In this document: piece by piece, positions 49,107-61,795 of the stretch
How positions within the stretch are numbered: the first letter of the stretch is position 1
Layout of the letters: each line of letters starts with the position of its first letter
The notes under the pieces: generated by a model
Told to the model about the DNA's origin: nothing
What the model saw: the letters and a program-made list of their open reading frames with translations, nothing else
Databases searched by the model: none
NCBI RefSeq assembly: GCF_041260155.1
Contig: NC_091932.1
Coordinates: forward strand, 11,899,441-11,963,440
DNA: 64,000 bases
Reading direction: 5' to 3'
Origin: Ptychodera flava
Taxonomy: Eukaryota; Hemichordata; Enteropneusta; Ptychoderidae
Position numbers and translations under genes: made by a program

Positions 49107-50057
49107 GGGACCGTTCAGTTTTTACGGCTGGGGGGGGGCCGGCAAAATCTTGTCGCCGGTGTTCAAAAAAATGATGACCCCCCCCCTGAATTTTTCGAGA
49201 AAAAATGATGACCCCCCCTTTGTCAGACGAAAAAATTTGATGACCCCCCCCCCCCCCCCCCCGCTGAAAAATAACCAAAACCCATATGTCAAATTTACCC
49301 GCACGGTTTGGATTTGAACTCCGGTACGCGGCGCACTTTATTCGTGTAGCAGAGATGAAAGTGCACAAACTTCTCAGCCACATCCATGCAAACGTCTGTT
49401 AATCAGGACAACTGTAAGGCAATTTTGAACTTCATTTCCATGGACAACTTATGTCCATGGACATTGTACAAAGTAAACTTTATTTGAGTGGTTTACCAAA
49501 GGCAGCCCTCCGGTTAAGAGGGTCATGGGCCACTATGTAAAGTCAACTTTATTCTAGTGGGCAACCAAAGGTGGCCCGCTGGTAAAAAGAGGGTCGATCA
49601 TGGCCATTGCACGAAGTAAACTTTACTGACCATGCATGGCCGCTGAAGGCGTCCGGCGTTAAGATGGTCATGCGGTATTACAATAAAGTCAATTTATTGT
49701 AGGCAGGGCCGCCGCAGGCGGCCAGCCGGTAACGAGGGTCGATCATGGCCATTGCATGAAGTAAACCTTCTTGGAGTGGGCCACCAAAGGCGTCTGCCCG
49801 TTAAGAGGGTCATGGGTAATACATAAAGTATATATTTATTGTAGTGGGCCGCCGAAGGCGGCCCGCCGGTAAAGAGGGTCGATCATGGCCATGGCATAAA
49901 GTGAACTTTATTGTAGGTATTATGTTTTTGAAAATGTGGTGACCCCCCCTTTCCTACCAGTGAAAAAGTGATGACCCCCCCTTCGTGGATTCCAAAATTA
50001 TGATGACCCCCCCCTGGATTTTGCCGGCCCCCCCAGCCGTAAAAACTGAACGGTCCC
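49107..50057. mobile_element. 951-bp element, GGGACCGTTCAG ends, 3-bp TAA duplication (Harbinger-like)
   Basis: Ends GGGACCGTTCAGTTTTTACG / CGTAAAAACTGAACGGTCCC, flanked by TAA (49104-49106, 50058-50060), as in PIF/Harbinger elements. Inside each end are several copies of ATGATGACCCCCC. The middle (about 49440-49930) is a degenerate tandem array of roughly 100-bp units with GGGCCGCCGAAGGCGGCCCG and GGTCGATCATGGCCA. No transposase. Confidence 0.7.
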
Positions 50058-50485
50058 TAAAGTTACATATCTTGACTTCTTATAATGTCGAGTCTAATAT
50101 TACTGTTGATTTGGGAGAGGTGACGAATTAATGTATTTTATGGCCACTCAGAGGAGTAGAGTATGTGCCGATAATTTTATATCTACACTTGAGTTGTAAT
50201 GTTTGAGCCAATATCGCAATACAACACTTGACTGACCCGTGCCAGGCTGTGCAGAAGCTGGCTTTTTACAATGTGACCGGATCTGGACCATGGCGAAAAT
50301 TCAGGTGACAGAAGCGTGTTGCCATGGCAGCACTGGCAGCTGTAACGCTGACTGAAAATGGAGACAGTCACGATCTGGACTGAAGGCCCGTTGAACATAA
50401 CCAAAAGTAACGAACTTGTCCTTATTTACACTATACGATTCAGAACTTTAACCAATTAAATTCTATGACTTTTTGTTTCACCAAC

Positions 50486-50517
50486 CATAGACCCTAAAAA
50501 CGTTTTTAGGGTCTATG
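50486..50517. mobile_element. 32-bp perfect palindrome with perfect 7-bp duplication
   Basis: Arms CATAGACCCTAAAAAC / GTTTTTAGGGTCTATG meet with no loop. caccaac lies directly on both sides (50479-50485, 50518-50524). Confidence 0.7.
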
Positions 50518-51861
50518 CACCAACGAAGGAAAAATGTAAGATTCGAGTGGCCACGGCAATGGAGTAACATGCAGGTAAACAGTTGTTGAAGTGTGAACTG
50601 TACATACAGTAACATACATGACCGATTGACCTTGAGGTCATAATTATTCTCTACAAGTATAGGCCCTACAAGGTGTAATTTCTGTGTCATAAATCACAAA
50701 CACTCGAAAATGCTTCGAGTTTTAAGTAAAAAGGGAGGCATGGCGGCGCTAAGTTTCCGCTCCTTATAAAACATTTTTGTGATATTAACTTCCTCATTAT
50801 ACCCCTTTATAGCGTCCACAAAGTTATCGCGAAATGAGGAAAGAATAGCCGACGATTATCTTATACACTGCAGGTGGAGAGATAAAACAGCCGTGTTGAA
50901 TGTATGTACAGAGCTACACCTGTCGACCATATCGTAGTTACGTCATGGAAGCCAACACAACCCGGAAGCTCTGCGCGTAAAAATAGGTGCTAGCAAAGGT
51001 TTCTCGGCAGGTGGGTGAGGTTTTTTGATGGTATCAGCGGGCGGGGAAAGGACGGGACGGACCGGTAGCCTATCATCAACAGGTGGGGAAGTTCTTTCTC
51101 TTGCTCAGCGGACAACTTGGCAAAAATCCAGCTTGTGGGTAGGGAGTAGGATTCGGCTGTCAGCGGGGGGGGGGCACGCAACCTGGGGAGGAGGGTAAAG
51201 CAAATGGTGGGGCCCGGGAGATGGCAGCGGAGAGCTTTCCCTTTGGTAAACTGTTAGACGGGGGAGATTTTCAAGTTGCGGCGCACATGAATAGGCCTAC
51301 TTCTGTGGTTGTGGGCCTATGTGAAATACCGAAATGTTGAAACTTGTTCAACCTGGCCGTTTTATTGTAATGGTAGCTTACTATGGGGCATTGTCATGTC
51401 AGTCACGGCCGCGCCGCGGTCTAATGTTATAAAACAAATTTGATTTAAATAAGAGCGAGTAACACCTTAACCCGAAAATTCTCGCCTATTTTAATCATTT
51501 TTTTGAGTTTATAACCATCCACAGCTTTCCGATATGCGATCTAAATTTCGACCTTTGACTATGTAAGCTCTTAACAATTGAACATGAGCCAAGCAAAAAT
51601 GCACGAAACAGAATTTTTTTGTATCGACACTTCTAAAATAAAACACTACTACGATTATAACTAAAATATGAGCGCTGTACTGCTAAGCTCAGAGAACTAG
51701 AGCACGTTTCAGTAGAAAGTCTGTTTGTGTTTTCGATATTCGGCAGTGGGTAGCATTATTTGCGATAGGCCTACTTTATATGCTGGTGTTATCGTGGTGA
51801 ACTCTACGCACAAAAGTTAATTTCCAGCGTGCCGTAGAGGGCGCTTTTGGCAGTAAGCAAA

Positions 51862-51884
51862 TGACGTCAAAACAAGACTTCCGG
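51862..51884 (+). promoter_or_regulatory. Likely proximal promoter of the 52.4-kb gene
   Basis: A full CRE TGACGTCA (51862-51869) and an ETS site ACTTCCGG (51877-51884), in CpG-containing sequence about 540 bases before the ATG. This motif pair is common in TATA-less housekeeping promoters. Start site not placed. Confidence 0.45.
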
Positions 51885-52418
51885 CCTCCCCCGAATTAGG
51901 ATTTGCCGCTTCCCGTAATTCATGAACATATGACTCACACCAACTACTTTGGAATGACTTTTGCAGACAGCGAAGCAGCGACCGACCCACGCCGGTTTCC
52001 GATTGGACAGCCGGGTCTGTTTGTGTTGGCAGTGTGTTACGGTCGGGTACGTACTTTCTTGCGTCTGAACGTCACTCAACCATTTCCGAGAAAGATGAGC
52101 TGATGTACGTACAAAATTCTATTTTTGTACATCTATGATATAATATAAGCAAAGGCAAGAGAGACCGGGCATACTCAACTCGCACTGTTTTGGGGCGCTT
52201 GCTTCGTATTTTTAAAAGTGGAATTCTCGGCTACATCCAATTCTAACTTTACAGGCCAACCCAAGAACATAACCTTGACACAAAGGAACCGCAGGAAGAC
52301 GGTAACCCAAGAACTCACTGTACTGTCTTAAAAGTCGTGGAAGCGGAACAGACCAGACAACCGGTCAGCCGACAACCGTCTTTCAAATTTACATAAACCG
52401 CCTACCGATCTCCACGAC

Positions 52419-53004
52419 ATGGGCTCTCTTATTGTCGACCGCCTTGACATCAGTGCCGAAGACGTCGATGCTGTCTCGTACAACAGCTCGGATAATCCGT
52501 CCAAAACTTTGAAGTTTGATATCGCTATCGAGGCAGACATGTTCAAGAACAAGGCTACGCAACCACACATAGGGTAAGACAATGATCAAATTAATTAATA
52601 TGAGCATTTTACATTAAGTATTCCCCAAATACAGGCATATCCAAGGGAAATGTTCGACTATTGCACAGGAAATGTTATTGTTGTCGCTTGCAGCGTTTAT
52701 CCAACGTTCTACATGTATTTAGTATTTTGTTAGGATGTTTTTCGTAGCATTTTTGCACGAAATCGTCCCATAGTATCCATTTTAATGCACCAGCTGTGAT
52801 ACCGCAATTCAATTCAGTCGTAGAGACGAGGGGAGGATCCGAGGCGCCTTTCACGTTGTTCAACTTCAAGTCTGTTGTTATCTTTAATATAAAGCGGAAT
52901 CTTGGGTATAAAGGATAGTGCAGTGCCCTGGCTTTCAACTCGCGATCAAGATCAAAATGTAGAAAGAGATATCATTTGTCGTCTCCCAGAACTGAAAGAC
53001 ACCG

Positions 53005-53078
<74 letters not shown>

Positions 53079-53152
53079 CTGATGAGAGTTCTTTTGTAGC
53101 CATGCGCCTAGAGCTCTGCGAGATTAGGCACACAATAAATATCCTTTATTAT

Positions 53153-53229
<77 letters not shown>

Positions 53230-56200
53230 CATGAACTGTAACTTTCCATGCATTTTGCCAGTATCATTTGCAGTTTACAAAATACAACTTTCACTTCCCC
53301 CATATTTAATTCCGTTATTTTCAAATCATCAACACAATCTGTATGATGTGTTTATTTAGTCCAGATTAGCTTTGGTTTGTCAACAATAGCCTTACATTTT
53401 TGCCAAGAATTGTAATCTATTTTAGGGAGAGGATTAAGAAAATGTATTTGTTGCCATAAACATAGTTGATGAAAATATGATCAAATATGTGACAGCCACT
53501 GTCCCAGAAAAGAGTGAAATCATTAACAGCATATATCAATTGGCTTGATGACAACACTCATTGCATTGTGCAACAGGAAATCCAATCAATCAAATCTTGT
53601 GACATCTCTATGTCATGTCATGTAAATAAAACAGGATTTTCCCAGATTGCCCCCAGCTTTAATCTACACTATTGTCTTACCAGCAAGACTGAAATAACAG
53701 AGAATTATGTCATCATGATAACAGGTCTAAATGAAAAAAGGATTTAAATTATCATTTGTGTTTACGTTTTCCTTTAGTTTTATAATTGAAACATGCGGTA
53801 AATTTTCTAAATACCTTGTGAACAGTGTAAGGGAAATGATTATGGTGAAATAATCATAAAGTTAACCCTCTCACCACCATGGTTTGGCCCAAACCTATTG
53901 TTGTCAGTGGTTAGTGTGGACCTGTTTACAGAAATTTGGGGAGAACAAGTCTTAGAGGCTAAATACGAGGAAACTTCCTCGCCAAGTAATTGAACACTCC
54001 CGTTTGTCTTGACCATCATATAGATACTATATATATTTCATAACAGTGGCTAATGACTGTACTGATTGGTATTTTTATAAACATTTTATTTTAATTATCA
54101 TTAATGAAACATAACATGACTGTCATCAATGATAAAATAATTTTACAATTTTGAGTCTACAAATGTAGATTTTTTCAAAATACATGTAATTTAATGTCTG
54201 ATGGCTGTCAGATATTTTTTTACATGGATATCCAAGTTTCCTTTCCTATCAACAATAGACTATTCAGTGTTCACAGACTGTAAGTCTGTCACAATCGCAG
54301 AAGGTTGGAAAGTTTGATGGGTGGAATCATTTGGGAAGGGTGACGCTCGTCATCAATATATTGTGTGTGTAGCTTTCTTTTGAAATTCATAAAGTCACAA
54401 ATCATCAAATTTCTGTAATTTGACTTCAGCTGAATCTGATGAAAAATTGAAATGACAGTGCTCTGATTTTATGTAGTACTGTATCTGCTTCATATTCACA
54501 GCAGATCTAATGAATGTGTAACTGACTCCTTCCTTGTCAGCACACATTTATAGAATGAATGTATACCAAGATTTCACCAGTTGCATACACAGTCAACCTA
54601 ATACATTCATGCCTTTCAGTGCCAGACAACATAATTGAATCGGCGTAGGCATGATCTAGTTCAGGTTATCAAATAGGCCAACCCACAGTCATTGGAGGAC
54701 ACAGAGGTCAAAGTTCATTCACCTCTGAATGTGGGTGTGTCAGGTGATTGTCCCGTAGTTCATTCCACTTGGTGATAAATTACTCACTAATTTGATCTGC
54801 TTGTTGTTAGGGTACTTGATACAAGGAGGGGTATAGTGCTTAATGAGACATATTACTGTAATTTTTGATAATATGTTTAATTTTTTTCTTGAAAATGAGT
54901 ACATTTATTTCTACTATTTTCCAAAAGTATGTTGAAATACAAGGGTATTACCAGCCTTAAAAACAAATTCTGTAAAAAAAGCCATTGTTGCTTTTGACAA
55001 GTGAACAATTTAAGTCCAGACTGAAATTCAGTCGTCTTCAATAAAATTTGACATCTCACATACAGGCTGTGTTTACAAGTCTGGCACTGGATATTTTGAC
55101 ATGATATTTGAAATAGATTAAAAACCTGTATCTTTAATACAAACAATACAATTTTCAGAAAATACATCTAAAGTTACAGATAGTGGAGGTTTAATTGTTG
55201 TCATAAAATACTACACCTGATCACAGTGCCCCTCAACAATATCACTTTACATAATTTACACACTCACCATATTTTTGGAAATTTATTTCTTCACACTATG
55301 GAAGGAGTTTAATATACTTTGCATTCAGCTCTGAGAATTCCTGCTGTTTTATCAGTTATTATAACAATAACCTTGATCATTACTTAAATTGACATTAGCA
55401 TACGCAATTGATTTATAAGAACATTGCATGTAATTCTATATGTTTAACATATGCTTTGGCTCGTAAGGGAGAGCGGTGTATATGGTAATTACAATTTTTT
55501 ATAGTTTTTTAAAAAAGTAACGATTGAATTATGCTGGTCAAGAACATATGTAAGGGAAAATGAAACTTTCACCCAAACAACCCAAACACCCTCAATATGA
55601 AATAACATATTGTACTTGATGATGTAATTGGACCACTGCATTTAGTTTAGGGATGAAAAAGTTGAGGTAGCTTGTCTGCACTGCTATGTAGTATATTTAT
55701 ATTCACAATAATATTAATTTTATGTTGTTATTGACTTTATATTACTTTTTTTAATTATGAAAATTGATAAATATAAAAATTATTTTGCAAATGACGCTTG
55801 CTTTAATTTTTTGCCTACAGAAGTTAAAATCATATTTTTTTATTCAATCCCCTGATATGGTTAATACTCCACAATTCTGGTAATCGCCCATTTTTAAAGA
55901 TTATAATAACAAAGAAAGTCCAAATCTATATAACTGTACAATGTATGCTAAATAAACAAATAAAACACAAAGTACAGGTCTTAAAAAGTAGCCATTTAGC
56001 TGGAAAGATGAGAAAAGAAATATCAATAGAGTAATATCATTATGCAAATACATCATTTGCCTTTAGTTCTAACGAGGCATGAAAACTTGGTCATAAACAT
56101 AATAAACTTTGTTCATCATGGTGTAAATAAAATACATTGTATCCATCTGGAAAGATAGCATTTGAGTTGTATATCATAGAATCAAGAGTAACTGAATTTC

Positions 56201-59200
56201 TAATATTCCAAATTGTATTTCAAATAGGAAGTGATGCAGCAGATAATATCTGATCATCAGATAATATCATCAGATAATATCTGATGTTACATTGTTGTCA
56301 ATTTCAGTTCCTGCTTGCAGTAATCTAATCACTGTTTTGATTTTGATACTTATGTACTACGCCCTCTAAGTCAGTGCAATACAGAAAACCTGTGGAGGGG
56401 CTTGTTAAGGGGCAGGCATTGATTTAAAGTTCCGGTAACTTGAGAAGAAATATAAAGTTACTGAGACCAGGAAAGGATAGGTCCTACTGTGAGCAAGGCA
56501 CTCAAAATAAACATTAGCTGTTTTAATATTTCCTGGGATTTGCCTTCAAGAGATTTTCCAAAATTTTCCTAAACGTTGGAAAGCGCCGGGAGGGAGAAAA
56601 TTCTGTAATATTGTTATGATTTCTGGCAGCCTTCTTGCTGCCAGTTGTGAAAAACTTGATGTCAACTCAGTGTTCAATTCCATCTTGAAAATGAAGGGTG
56701 ATGCATATTGCACACATCTGCCTTGTACATTTGTTAGAGTCGAGACCCTCATAACCTTTAATAATGCTTTAACTTGAGTGGTCTTGAAAATATAATTGTT
56801 ATTGTTAAGGGGCCAGTGGCTGTGTAACTGTTGATGATTTTTTCGCTATGCTTGTTTTTGATGTCAACTACAGTTTCTTATCCTACTCCCAAAAGTATGT
56901 TGAAACTTTCACCGCACATCAACAAAGGATCTGTTATTGTTTACATTTGAATTCTAGTCTGGACCAGAATTCACTTGTCAACAATAACAATGCAGTCAAT
57001 GTCATGTACAGGCTGAGTTAACAAGCTATGCTATGTGTATCTCAATATTCTTTGAGGAACAGAACAAGTCACTGTAGTGTATATTAAAGATAAAAATAGT
57101 GAATAAAATCATCAACAGCTATAGTAACTGGCCGTTTAATGCATTGCATATGTTTATCACATAGGTCACGATATCTGACATTTTTCATGGCAGCGGCATA
57201 TTTACATAATGACAAATTTCACATTTGTTATGCAGAATCTGACATCATTGGCGGAGAGCTGCATTTACTTAATACTTTAAATAGAATATCCATACACGAA
57301 TTCAGTGCACTGCACTAAGGAATTCTCCGGCTCTCAGTTACAAAAGTCTGTTTGTTTTTTTATTGAGGAGATTAATTTTCCGGGGACAGCTGGTCATGTG
57401 AAAGGTTTGTGAGCGTTGACGTAATGAGGAAACTTAAACCGCTCTGGATTTTCTCACAGGGTGCAGGCGTTGTGCTTTCATTTTGACATTAATATGCTTT
57501 GTAAGTAAGAGCTGCTTCTTAGTGTTCTTACTGATGTATGTAGCTTGGGCACAAAATCTTTACAAATTCTCAAAAATTTGTTTTCCTCTGTTGCTGTGCC
57601 TTTCACTTTGCCACAGGTCCACTGAAGTTTTTGTTTAAAGTTTTTGCAGATACCGGTGTTGTCTCTGCTTAGCTATTTCTACTCACTTCCTGGTGTATAG
57701 CGATTGATAAATTGGTGCGGCTCAGCTCTCGTATAACAATCAAGCCAAAGTTAAATTGTGTCTCATCTCGCCATTTATTGTATTTATTTTGTTTCCAGTT
57801 ATTGGCTACGTCAACAAGACTTTGTCCCAAGTCGACCTCCGACCTACACAATGAGCCGAATTCAAGACATCCGTGAAGGAGACAAAGTTAATGCCACCCG
57901 GAGGACAGAGAGATATAAGAAAATTTTGAACATGTCTATTGATGGTAAGTGCCAGACCTGTGAAGGATAGCATAGCACATGTGTTGAAAATGAAAGTTTT
58001 AAACTTTTAGTCAAATTTCCTGAAGAAACATAGTCCCTTTTGCCAGGGTCTATTTTTAAAACTATCCTCTTTCATAGAAGAGAATAAATATCTGGGATCA
58101 TAACTTTATTTTTTGTTTATTTAGATGATTGAATTACCGTAACTATACTAATATTTGAAAATCAAAAGGACTGCTAGTCAATAGACTCACTCTGTTGCAA
58201 AAAAAATTAAATGTATGATTTTTGCAAAAATAAGCCATGGCAAAGAAGAACTGTAACAATTAAAAAGTTCAAATATATGTGCCCAAGATGCATTCTGTCC
58301 TAATCCTGTGTTGCTATGGATACAACTTATTCTGTTTACTATGTTGTTGTAATCTGAGGGGAAAACATTGTCACTGTTTTGACCGTTATTCAATTCTATT
58401 TTCAATTCAAATAACTAGTGATTTATTGTTTGTTTTGTTCACATCAAACCATACCTGCATGGTCATCAACTGCCTCTTTAATCTATGACACCGACAACAC
58501 CTATTGCCATTGTGTTTTGCTGAAAATGGCACCACGCACAAGTGACATGACTTCTGCTGACAGAACTTGGGACAATATTTGTCATTTTATGTATGTACAT
58601 GTATTGTTCCAGCTTGTGGTCTGATCTCTTGATGTATGATTTTATATTTTCAACCATAAAATAGTAGCAAAGTACAAATTTTACAGTTATTTTACAGGTA
58701 CATGCAGAAGTCTAATAAAAAAATTATGACAGATATTTCCTTGTGCATATTTATGATGAACTGTGACATCACAAGAAATAATCCCTGTACATTTATCATA
58801 CAATTTCTTATTTGATCCTGAAGTTATGTAATCAAATTACTTACATGCCTGGCCAGTCATCATAGTTCAGTTGACACAATGCCTTGGAATACACAACTCT
58901 ATGGAAAATTCAGAGATTCATTATTTTTACTAGATTATTTATAAAATGCTGAAAATTTTTGCCGTGAATGTGTCTTGGTGTATCTGTTGATCAGATGGTG
59001 TGGAAATGGCACTTTCGTAACTGTATTCACCCCCTTTCTCCATGTAGAGGTCCAATTTGACATAGAAAACAATAGGGTTGTACCATTATTTTGTGGTGAA
59101 AGGGTTGAAACAGAGTGTGCGTTGTGTTTCCTCAATGACATTGCAGCCTCACAAATATCCAAATTCCAAAGAAAACCAAATTATCGTACATTTAATTTAA

Positions 59201-61731
59201 TTCTCACTAGCATAGAGTTATCCTATGACTTTCTGACTTGTCATGTGACTTTCTTGGCTTGAAGTGTCAATTTTCTTTTTGTCTGAAAAACTGTCCGTAA
59301 AGCATATTCTACTTGAGACTTTATGCAAATGCTACATGACTGGCAAGAATTTCTTTTGAGCCTAGGGCCAGCGTAGAAATCACTCTTCATCCTCAGACAC
59401 AAGTGACTCAGTATTATGATTTCTACACAGTCTCCATTGATATGAATATTCATGACTACAGTGAGTGCAGGGTGAAATGTTCAAAACGTTTGTAGATTAT
59501 TTAAGACAGACACCGAGGTGGTATTTCCTGAGAGTATTTTCAGAATGGACTTGATGTAATGATCATACAGCATCGTATTCCATGACTTTACAAGCACATA
59601 CACGTGAATCAAAGCTTGGAGAAAAACTACTGGGCTGATTTGTGGTGATGTCAAACTCCCCTCATTAATATTCAAAAATAAATATTTGTCTGAAAATTTT
59701 GGCAAAACTGTTTGAAGTTAATGTTACAGGAATCATGAAAATGTTACTTTGTTTGACACCATATAGCCAGTGTTCTGAATGAAACTCAAAAAAAATTAAA
59801 ATGCCTAAGGACAGACCACAGGTAGCTTACACAAATACAGGATTACAATGTTTGTTGGAGTTTCTGTCAACAGCAGAAAAATGTCACATGCATTGATTTA
59901 TTTTGTGACAAACCCTCAATCGCGATCTTGAGAAAAGTTTCCCACAAAAGATAATATTTGTAATACTTCTAAATCAATATTCATCTTTGATCTCAGAACT
60001 AGAGCAGGAGATTGAAGAGAGCTTGGTTCCTCTCGTCACTGACACACACTGTGTAGTATGGAGAGACTGTCTTACTCATGCCGTGCAGTTTTCACTTCAA
60101 GATACACTGGTGGCCATCATCAAATACTTTCAACATCTGGTAAGTGTAAACATTCATTACACATTACTTGGTATTGTAATTAGAATATGGAGAGCTTAAC
60201 AGAGATGTGAAGGGTGATGATTACTTTCCTATGTCACCATACTGGTCGTGGATTAACTTCGAATTCCTTTTCAGTCTGCAATCTATACATGGGTTTTAGA
60301 ATATGTGGCACTACCAATGAACATAATGCTCTTGGTTTTGACATTTGAGCAGAAATTGTAAATTTCCAGAAGAACCCCAACTTTGATGCCATGGTAACAA
60401 ATGAATAACTGTATTCTATAGAGAATCAGGCACAGATTTTCACTGTTCAGTGATTGGTGGAAAATCTGATGGCAGGACTCTGTCACTTCTCATCCCATGT
60501 GATTATTACACAATCTATTTCACAACGAATATAATTATAGGTGTCAACCCTATGCATCACTGTTCTGTTTTGGGTGGAATTCCTCCCATGCAAATTTAAC
60601 CTGTTCACCCCTGATTCCCTGTGAACAGGTCCAGGCTCACCATTGATAACAATGGGTTGGGGCCAAACCATTGCAATGAAAGGGTGAACTATCTCTGTGT
60701 TATTTGCATTTCAAATGCACAAAGCATGGTAGCACCTAGGGATATGCAGTGCATTGAACAAACTATATGGACACTTGACTAACCTTTTCTGATACCAAGA
60801 CAGAAATACAAAACAACATTAATTTATAGAATGTGATTAATGTCTGTTGTTGATTGTTAAAACAAGTTTAGGGGTGAGCTTTTCAATGAACATGGACCAA
60901 TTTTTGGCATAATCATCAGAGTTCACCTGCAATCAATATCTCTTGTCATTTAAAAACCAAAATGTTCTGCTTGTGTTATCTGTCACAACTTATCACAAGA
61001 TTAAATATAGCCATCATCACGAGGCTGATAAGAAACTTTTATATTGATCAACTATTTTAGAGAGGTCATGGGTCAAAGGTCATAGGTGGATGTAAATATC
61101 GGAACACAATTTGAGACTGTAAAGCTGGTGCAGATTACTTGAGTGGGGATTTAAGGTCAACATAACTTGACCTCTGACGTAAGGTCATAATATGATACGT
61201 CACATATGTCTGTGTTCTACATGAACTCTGCACCTGTTGTGAACGACATTCTGTTTTCCTATCCAATGATACAGTGTTCCAAGCTCTCTGAATCAGAATT
61301 CAAAATTGTACACAAAAACAGCTTTTTTTGTCCAATTTCACTAAAGGCGGACTTCTTTCAAATCTGAAATGTTGAAGTTTGAGAAGAAATGGTGTGATAA
61401 TTGATAGGTTTAGAAGAACAGAAATTTCAGATAACTGTATGACTGATGAAATTTTTCTGTGTCTGTCATTGCATAGATTTCGACAGCCATACACGTACAT
61501 GATGTTGATCCAAGTAGACCCCATGAGATACCACTAGAATCACTGGACATGGCCAAGCCTGCCAACCTGAGTTCTGAGCAGTGGAGGAAACTTGTGCTGG
61601 CATTGAACTTGGAAATTGAAGAGCCCGACTCCAACTTTGATTTGAGATTCACCACGGTGATTGTGCCAAAAGACCTTAGCAGGGCTGCCCTTGAAGGATA
61701 TCTGTTAACTCTGCAGGCACTTTTAGGTAAG

Positions 61732-61795
<64 letters not shown>

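Larger units (their letters stand above)
42840..50450 (-). repeat. Tandem array of five diverged 1.6-2.1 kb units with minus-strand promoters
   Basis: A conserved head block recurs at about 42840-42960, 44781-45100, 46669-47000, 48308-48638 and 50175-50437. Inferred transcription starts are near 42927, 45012, 46907, 48548 and 50402. The head reads, on the minus strand, TATA box, initiator, GGGCCTTCGGGC, TCTGTTCTCGGTCAGCGTAA, CACGGCAACACG, GTAGAAGCTTGCTTCTAC, CTTCTGGGATATTGGCCCAA. Parts of the spacer are also shared: GCGCATGCGC, GTGACGTC, and a downstream block with CATGGACGG near 44395, 45910 and 47868. The 68-codon frame at 46697-46903 is open in the third copy, longer in the fourth and interrupted in the second, and its ATG lies only about 5 nt after the predicted start site. 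A structured non-coding RNA or a decaying small-peptide family are both possible. Confidence 0.65.

Noticed and set aside
49122-49383. Gly-rich minus-strand frames
   Set aside because: Produced by the C-tract blocks of the Harbinger-like element.
49300-49390. tRNA-like boxes on the minus strand (TGGCTGAGAAG and GAGTTCAAATCC)
   Set aside because: The spacing is loose and no cloverleaf forms. At best a tRNA-derived SINE remnant.
49442-49462. CATGGACA-ACTTA-TGTCCATG as a further micro-palindrome
   Set aside because: Tips fit the family, but no 7-bp direct repeat flanks it and it lies inside a repeat-rich transposon.
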